Of a DNA stretch of 48,278 nucleotides, positions 44,697 through 48,278 are shown piece after piece. Every line of letters begins with the position of its first letter. Position 1 is the first letter of the stretch. The notes below the pieces were generated by a model. It ran no database searches, was not told where the DNA came from, and saw only the letters and a program-made list of their open reading frames with translations. The stretch is from positions 1 to 48,278 of the forward strand of contig JAFGOE010000105.1 in the NCBI GenBank assembly GCA_016926625.1. Direction: 5' to 3'. The DNA is from Candidatus Zhuqueibacterota bacterium (GTDB lineage: Bacteria > Zhuqueibacterota > Zhuqueibacteria > Thermofontimicrobiales > Thiofontviventaceae). Made by a program: the position numbers and the translations under genes.

Positions 44697-46409
44697 ATGA
44701 AAGCTTTGTTAATTTTATACCTATCACTCATCTTCAAATCGATGTTGGTTGTCATGATGATCACGATGTCTTGCACCTCGGAAAAACTAGATAGTGCTGA
44801 TAAAAATTATAATCTGAAAGCCACCTCGCTCATTTTGGTGACCTCGGAGGAGGGTGACAAGATCGCCCAGAAGGACAATGTACCATTCAGGCAGGGCAAG
44901 GCAGAGGGTACGGTCGTTCAGATTAAACCGGAGATCGTGAAACAGACGATGGATGGCATTGGATCCTCATTTACAGAATCATCTGCCTTTGTGTTGGCTC
45001 ATCTGGACAAGGATAAACGATGGCAGATCATGAAGGACGCGTTTGGAGAGAGCGGTGCAAATTTTTCGTTAACCAGAACTCATATCGGCGCGTGCGATTT
45101 TTGCGTTGAAGGAAAATATTCTCTGGCGGATAAAGCCGATGATGTTCATCTAGAGTGTTTTTCATTGGCACCGGATAGGGCAGGTTTTAATAAAAAACAG
45201 TATCCAGGGATTGTTGATGAGAATTACGACTTACTGCCGATGATCAAGGAAGCGCTGGCAGTGAAGGCCGGCCAGGCGGACAGGGAGTTACGAATCGTAT
45301 CGTCCGCGTGGACTGCGCCTAAATGGATGAAGGATATTGAGGCGTGGTATATTCCGGGCTCGGAGAAAAACAATTACCAGGGGACTGGCGGTTCGCTGAA
45401 AGAGAAATATGTTGAGACCTATGCGGATTACCTGCTTAAATACCTGGATGCCTGTAAAAAAGAAGGAGTGGACATCTGGGGAATCACTCCGGTGAATGAA
45501 CCGCACGGGAATAATGGCAGTTGGGAAAGCATGCATTTTACGCCGGAGAGTCAGAACGATTTTATTAAAAAGTATTTAGGGCCAAAACTGAAATCGAGTG
45601 AACACGCCGACACCAAACTGCTCATTTACGATCAGAATCGCGATGGTTTGCAGCACTGGACCGATGTGATATTGGGTGATTCGGAAACGAAACGCTTCGT
45701 GTATGGCACCGCTGTGCACTGGTACGCGAGCACGTTTAAGGTATTTGAAGATGTGTTTGATTCCGTGCATGAGAAATTCCCGGAGTTTGCCATTATTCAT
45801 ACCGAGGGCTGTATCGATGATCTGGGTAAAAAAGCGCCAGCAGGGATAGCCGATCCGGTAAAGTTCCAGGAGTCAGATTGGTTCAACAATGATGCCTTTT
45901 GGTGGAATCCAAACGCGACCGACTGGGCTTACACCGCACCATGGGCGGATAACAGCGATAATCATCCGGTATATACACCAGTCCATCGTTATGCGAGAGA
46001 CATCATCGTCGGTATCGACCATTGGCTGCAGGGTTGGATCGATTGGAATCTGGTGTTAGACCATCATGGCGGGCCGAACCATGTGGGCAATTATTGCGGT
46101 GCACCGATCATGATTAATACCGACACGAAGGATATCTATTACACTCCAGTTTTTTATGTATTGTCACAAATCAGCAAGACCATCCGTCCCGGCGACCGGG
46201 CTGTGCAGACACATAAACATGTGGATGAGCTGGATGATGATGCGTTGCATGTCTGTGCAACCGTAAACGACAAAAATCTGTTGAGTGTGCAATTGCTGAA
46301 TACAACGAAGGAATCAATCCAATACAATTTACAAATTGGTGCGCAGTATGCTCCGATCACTATCGCCGCCAATTCAGTACAAACCGTGCAGGTCATTATC
46401 AAAAGTTAA
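44697..46409 (+). CDS. GH30 lipoprotein glycosidase
   Basis: 570 aa from ATG 44697 (AGGA 8 nt upstream; the TTG at 44694 is less likely). Lipobox ITMSC near residue 24. The barrel begins with MDGIGSSFTESSAFVL and FSLTRTHIGACDF. The acid/base is E268 in ITPVNEPHG and the nucleophile is E370 in IIHTEGC. The C-terminal beta-sandwich (LLSVQLLNTTKESIQYNLQI) is as usual in GH30. Bacterial relatives include beta-1,6-glucanases and beta-glucosidases; in this setting removal of beta-1,6 branches of laminarin is the most likely job. The 179-bp spacer before it is AT-rich with only a single CTTCGTG remnant near 44550. Confidence 0.88.
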   Translation: MKALLILYLSLIFKSMLVVMMITMSCTSEKLDSADKNYNLKATSLILVTSEEGDKIAQKDNVPFRQGKAEGTVVQIKPEIVKQTMDGIGSSFTESSAFVLAHLDKDKRWQIMKDAFGESGANFSLTRTHIGACDFCVEGKYSLADKADDVHLECFSLAPDRAGFNKKQYPGIVDENYDLLPMIKEALAVKAGQADRELRIVSSAWTAPKWMKDIEAWYIPGSEKNNYQGTGGSLKEKYVETYADYLLKYLDACKKEGVDIWGITPVNEPHGNNGSWESMHFTPESQNDFIKKYLGPKLKSSEHADTKLLIYDQNRDGLQHWTDVILGDSETKRFVYGTAVHWYASTFKVFEDVFDSVHEKFPEFAIIHTEGCIDDLGKKAPAGIADPVKFQESDWFNNDAFWWNPNATDWAYTAPWADNSDNHPVYTPVHRYARDIIVGIDHWLQGWIDWNLVLDHHGGPNHVGNYCGAPIMINTDTKDIYYTPVFYVLSQISKTIRPGDRAVQTHKHVDELDDDALHVCATVNDKNLLSVQLLNTTKESIQYNLQIGAQYAPITIAANSVQTVQVIIKS

Positions 46410-46411
46410 CT

Positions 46412-46544
46412 TTGTAGTGACGAATTCATTCGTCAAATAAACATGTTCTAGAGAGTGAATAAAATTACAATTTGAGGTTGTACTAAAAAACTTGTAGTGA
46501 CGAATTCATTCGTCAAATAAACATGTTTCAGAGAGTAAATAAAA
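46412..46544. repeat. Tandem 53-bp repeat with internal palindrome
   Basis: Copy 1 (46412-46464) and copy 2 (46492-46544) are nearly identical, 80 bp apart, differing at about three positions. Each holds the palindrome TGACGAATTCATTCGTCA. It begins 2 nt after the GH30 stop codon, inside the 203-bp spacer before the second GH17 gene. It could be a double operator or a small interspersed repeat. Confidence 0.85.
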
Positions 46545-46612
46545 ACACTAATCGCATAACTCGTGAACATTAAGTTACGATGTGATGATAAATCCGGCTC
46601 GCAAGGTGAAAA

Positions 46613-47728
46613 ATGAAAAAAATTATACTTTATTCATGTGTTTTATTATTTCTGGTTGTGTTATTAATCGTACTGGCAAAGAATAAGGATGGAGCAAAAT
46701 TGGGAAAGAAGGAGAAGGCGATACCAATAGAAACGCTCAGGGAGGGTCTTGAATCGGATCGGATCCAGGAACGGATGGAACCCTTTGCACAACGAAAATT
46801 TGATCCCTATTTGTCTGGCAAATGGATTGGAAACGCGGTTTCCTACGGATGCTACCGGAGTGGTCAGGAACCGGGAAAGCGCGGACCGAGCGAAGAAGAG
46901 ATTTTGCAAGACCTGACCATTGTCCAGAAATACTGGAACTTGATACGCGTTTACAATGCAGATGACGATACGGAACGCATTCTAAAGGTAATAAGTGAGC
47001 ACAAGCTGCCTGTCCGAATGATGCTCGGCATCTGGCTGGCGAACGAAACAGACCATCCTGAGCAAAAAAACGTGAACATAGAGAATGTTTTGCGCGGAAT
47101 TGAACTGGCGAACCGGTTCAAAGACATTGTCATTGCAATCAATGTTGGTAATGAAACACAGGTGTACTGGTCATGGCATAAAATGGATGTGCACTATCTG
47201 ATTAACTACATTCGAACGATCAGAAGGTATACCGATCAACCCGTCACCACGGCGGATGATTACAATTTCTGGAATAAGCCGGAAGCTGCAGCGGTGGCAG
47301 ATGAGGTTGATTTTATTGTCACACACATTTATCCCCTCTGGAATGGTCAGACGCTCCGTACGGCCATTGACTGGATGGACAGTACCTTTAAAGACATTGT
47401 GGACCAATATCCGGATATGCAGATTGTGCTGGGTGAGACCGGCTGGGCAACGGAATACAACGCGGATAAAAAAGGGCCGGGAGAAGAGGGCACCCTGATA
47501 AAAGGGGAGATAGGGCTGGCTGCGCAGGAAAAATACCTTCTGCTGCACAACGATTGGGTGAACAACAACAGGGTAACGACGTTTCTGTTCGAGGCTTTTG
47601 ATGAACCCTGGAAAGGAGGCGGGGAGTCTTCAGAACCCAACGTGATCGAAAAGCATTGGGGTGTTTTCTATGCTGACCGGACACCGAAAGCGTCATTTCT
47701 GAATTATTTAAAAAGTCAAGCAGAGTAA
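46613..47728 (+). CDS. GH17 beta-1,3-glucanase-like enzyme, membrane-anchored
   Basis: 371 aa, AAGGTG before the ATG. One hydrophobic N-terminal segment (~3-22), with no lipobox and no clear cleavage site, so an uncleaved anchor or signal peptide. The barrel begins at KWIGNAVSYGCYR. The acid/base is E181 in NVGNETQ and the nucleophile is E275 in VLGETGWAT. The end has the aromatic FLFEAFDEPWKGGG strand of GH17. It is a paralogue of the cytoplasmic enzyme at 43630, with an extra N-terminal region, and should act in the periplasm. Confidence 0.85.
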   Translation: MKKIILYSCVLLFLVVLLIVLAKNKDGAKLGKKEKAIPIETLREGLESDRIQERMEPFAQRKFDPYLSGKWIGNAVSYGCYRSGQEPGKRGPSEEEILQDLTIVQKYWNLIRVYNADDDTERILKVISEHKLPVRMMLGIWLANETDHPEQKNVNIENVLRGIELANRFKDIVIAINVGNETQVYWSWHKMDVHYLINYIRTIRRYTDQPVTTADDYNFWNKPEAAAVADEVDFIVTHIYPLWNGQTLRTAIDWMDSTFKDIVDQYPDMQIVLGETGWATEYNADKKGPGEEGTLIKGEIGLAAQEKYLLLHNDWVNNNRVTTFLFEAFDEPWKGGGESSEPNVIEKHWGVFYADRTPKASFLNYLKSQAE

Positions 47729-47833
47729 AATTCATAATAAATTAATTTATTAAATTCATGGAAGGAGGTTAAAGTACACAATCGTTATTTAAGATAATAA
47801 ACGTTTTATAAACTAATTTTTTTTGGAGGAAAA

Positions 47834-48278
47834 ATGAAACAACGAATTACTATTTTATTTGCTATCGTCTTTACCCTATCGATAAGTGGTTTATCGTTTG
47901 CACAGAGCACTCATACCATCGGATTTGAATCGGCTGAAGATGGAACGGGTTGGGACTGGACAGTGGTTGAAAATGCGGACAATCCGCCGCTTGAATTCAT
48001 CGCCAATCCGGATATGAGCGAGCCCAATACTTCCGCGACTGTGGCCAAATTTACGGCTCGACAGGACGGAATGAACTGGGCTTTATGCTTTACCAACGGT
48101 GATGGTGAGTTTACCTTTGATGCGACCAATTCCACGGTGAAGATCATGGTTCACAAACCAGTAATCAGCAACGTCGGTTTTAAAGTGGAAGGCGGAACCG
48201 GCACGGTTACTGAACTGAAAGTGCCCAATACGGTGATCAATGCCTGGGAAGAGATAACGTTTGATTTTAGCGCTCTTG
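47834..48278 (+). CDS. Secreted protein with glycan-binding-like module, N-terminal fragment
   Basis: Open from ATG 47834 (TTTTGGAGGA just upstream) to the window edge, 148 codons visible. A signal peptide ends near LSFAQST (~24). The following domain (GFESAEDGTGWDWTVVENAD, SATVAKFTARQDGMNWA, NSTVKIMVHKPVISNVGFKV, AWEEITFDFSAL) resembles the beta-sandwich modules attached to secreted laminarinases and other T9SS cargo in Bacteroidota. A GH16 domain, further modules or a sorting tail may follow outside the window. Confidence 0.8.
   Translation, partial: MKQRITILFAIVFTLSISGLSFAQSTHTIGFESAEDGTGWDWTVVENADNPPLEFIANPDMSEPNTSATVAKFTARQDGMNWALCFTNGDGEFTFDATNSTVKIMVHKPVISNVGFKVEGGTGTVTELKVPNTVINAWEEITFDFSAL

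Overview
The window reads as a carbohydrate-catabolism island from a Gram-negative member of the FCB group that is probably not a core Bacteroidia. Candidates are Ignavibacteria, KSB1, Calditrichota or Marinimicrobia-like lineages; this placement is inference. The evidence is type IX secretion (T9SS) sorting domains of the NYPNPFN type (1-675, 20779-22725), a PorV/PorQ-like outer-membrane protein, a large TonB-dependent receptor with a carboxypeptidase-regulatory-like N-terminus, many SPII lipoproteins, and a hybrid two-component regulator of the kind that controls polysaccharide utilisation loci. No SusD-like protein is visible. All genes but one are on the + strand. No rRNA, tRNA, CRISPR array or transposase was recognised.

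Layout. 1-675 is the 3' end of a secreted T9SS cargo gene. 1106-3121 (-) is a membrane-anchored SGNH hydrolase with TPRs. 3543-11244 is a tight four-gene cassette: TonB receptor, FN3/T9SS-tail protein, PorV/PorQ-like protein, IPT/TIG-propeller lipoprotein. 11512-22725 holds four exported glycosidases: two GH31 enzymes with PA14 domains, a GH2 lipoprotein, and a GH51-like enzyme with a T9SS tail. 23139-26537 encodes L-fucose isomerase and an L-fucose permease. Together these genes suit side-chain removal and fucose use from a plant hemicellulose such as fucogalactoxyloglucan (inference). 26809-30963 is the one-protein hybrid two-component regulator.

31205-48278 is a second locus that looks dedicated to beta-1,3-(1,6)-glucan (laminarin-like) use. 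It has a large cytoplasmic clan GH-Q phosphorylase candidate (GH161/GH149-like), a glycosidase fused to an outer-membrane beta-barrel, a lipoprotein with tandem glycan-binding-like domains, a GH16 laminarinase, a GPH-type sugar:cation symporter, an orphan periplasmic sugar-binding lipoprotein, a cytoplasmic GH17, a GH30 lipoprotein, a membrane-anchored GH17, and the start of another secreted binding-module protein. The implied flow is surface or periplasmic trimming, symporter uptake, then phosphorolysis or hydrolysis in the cytoplasm.

The most unusual non-coding feature is a family of long hairpin-forming intergenic elements. Their arms are built from 9-nt units (CTTCGTGNN, or the variant CTCTGTGNN), followed by a C/G-rich inner stem and an AT-rich loop. 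Full or partial copies occupy nearly every spacer from 3.4 to 26.7 kb and are essentially missing from the beta-glucan half. A second, REP-like inverted element (TCATTGCGAGG ends) occurs twice, once nested inside one of the hairpin elements.
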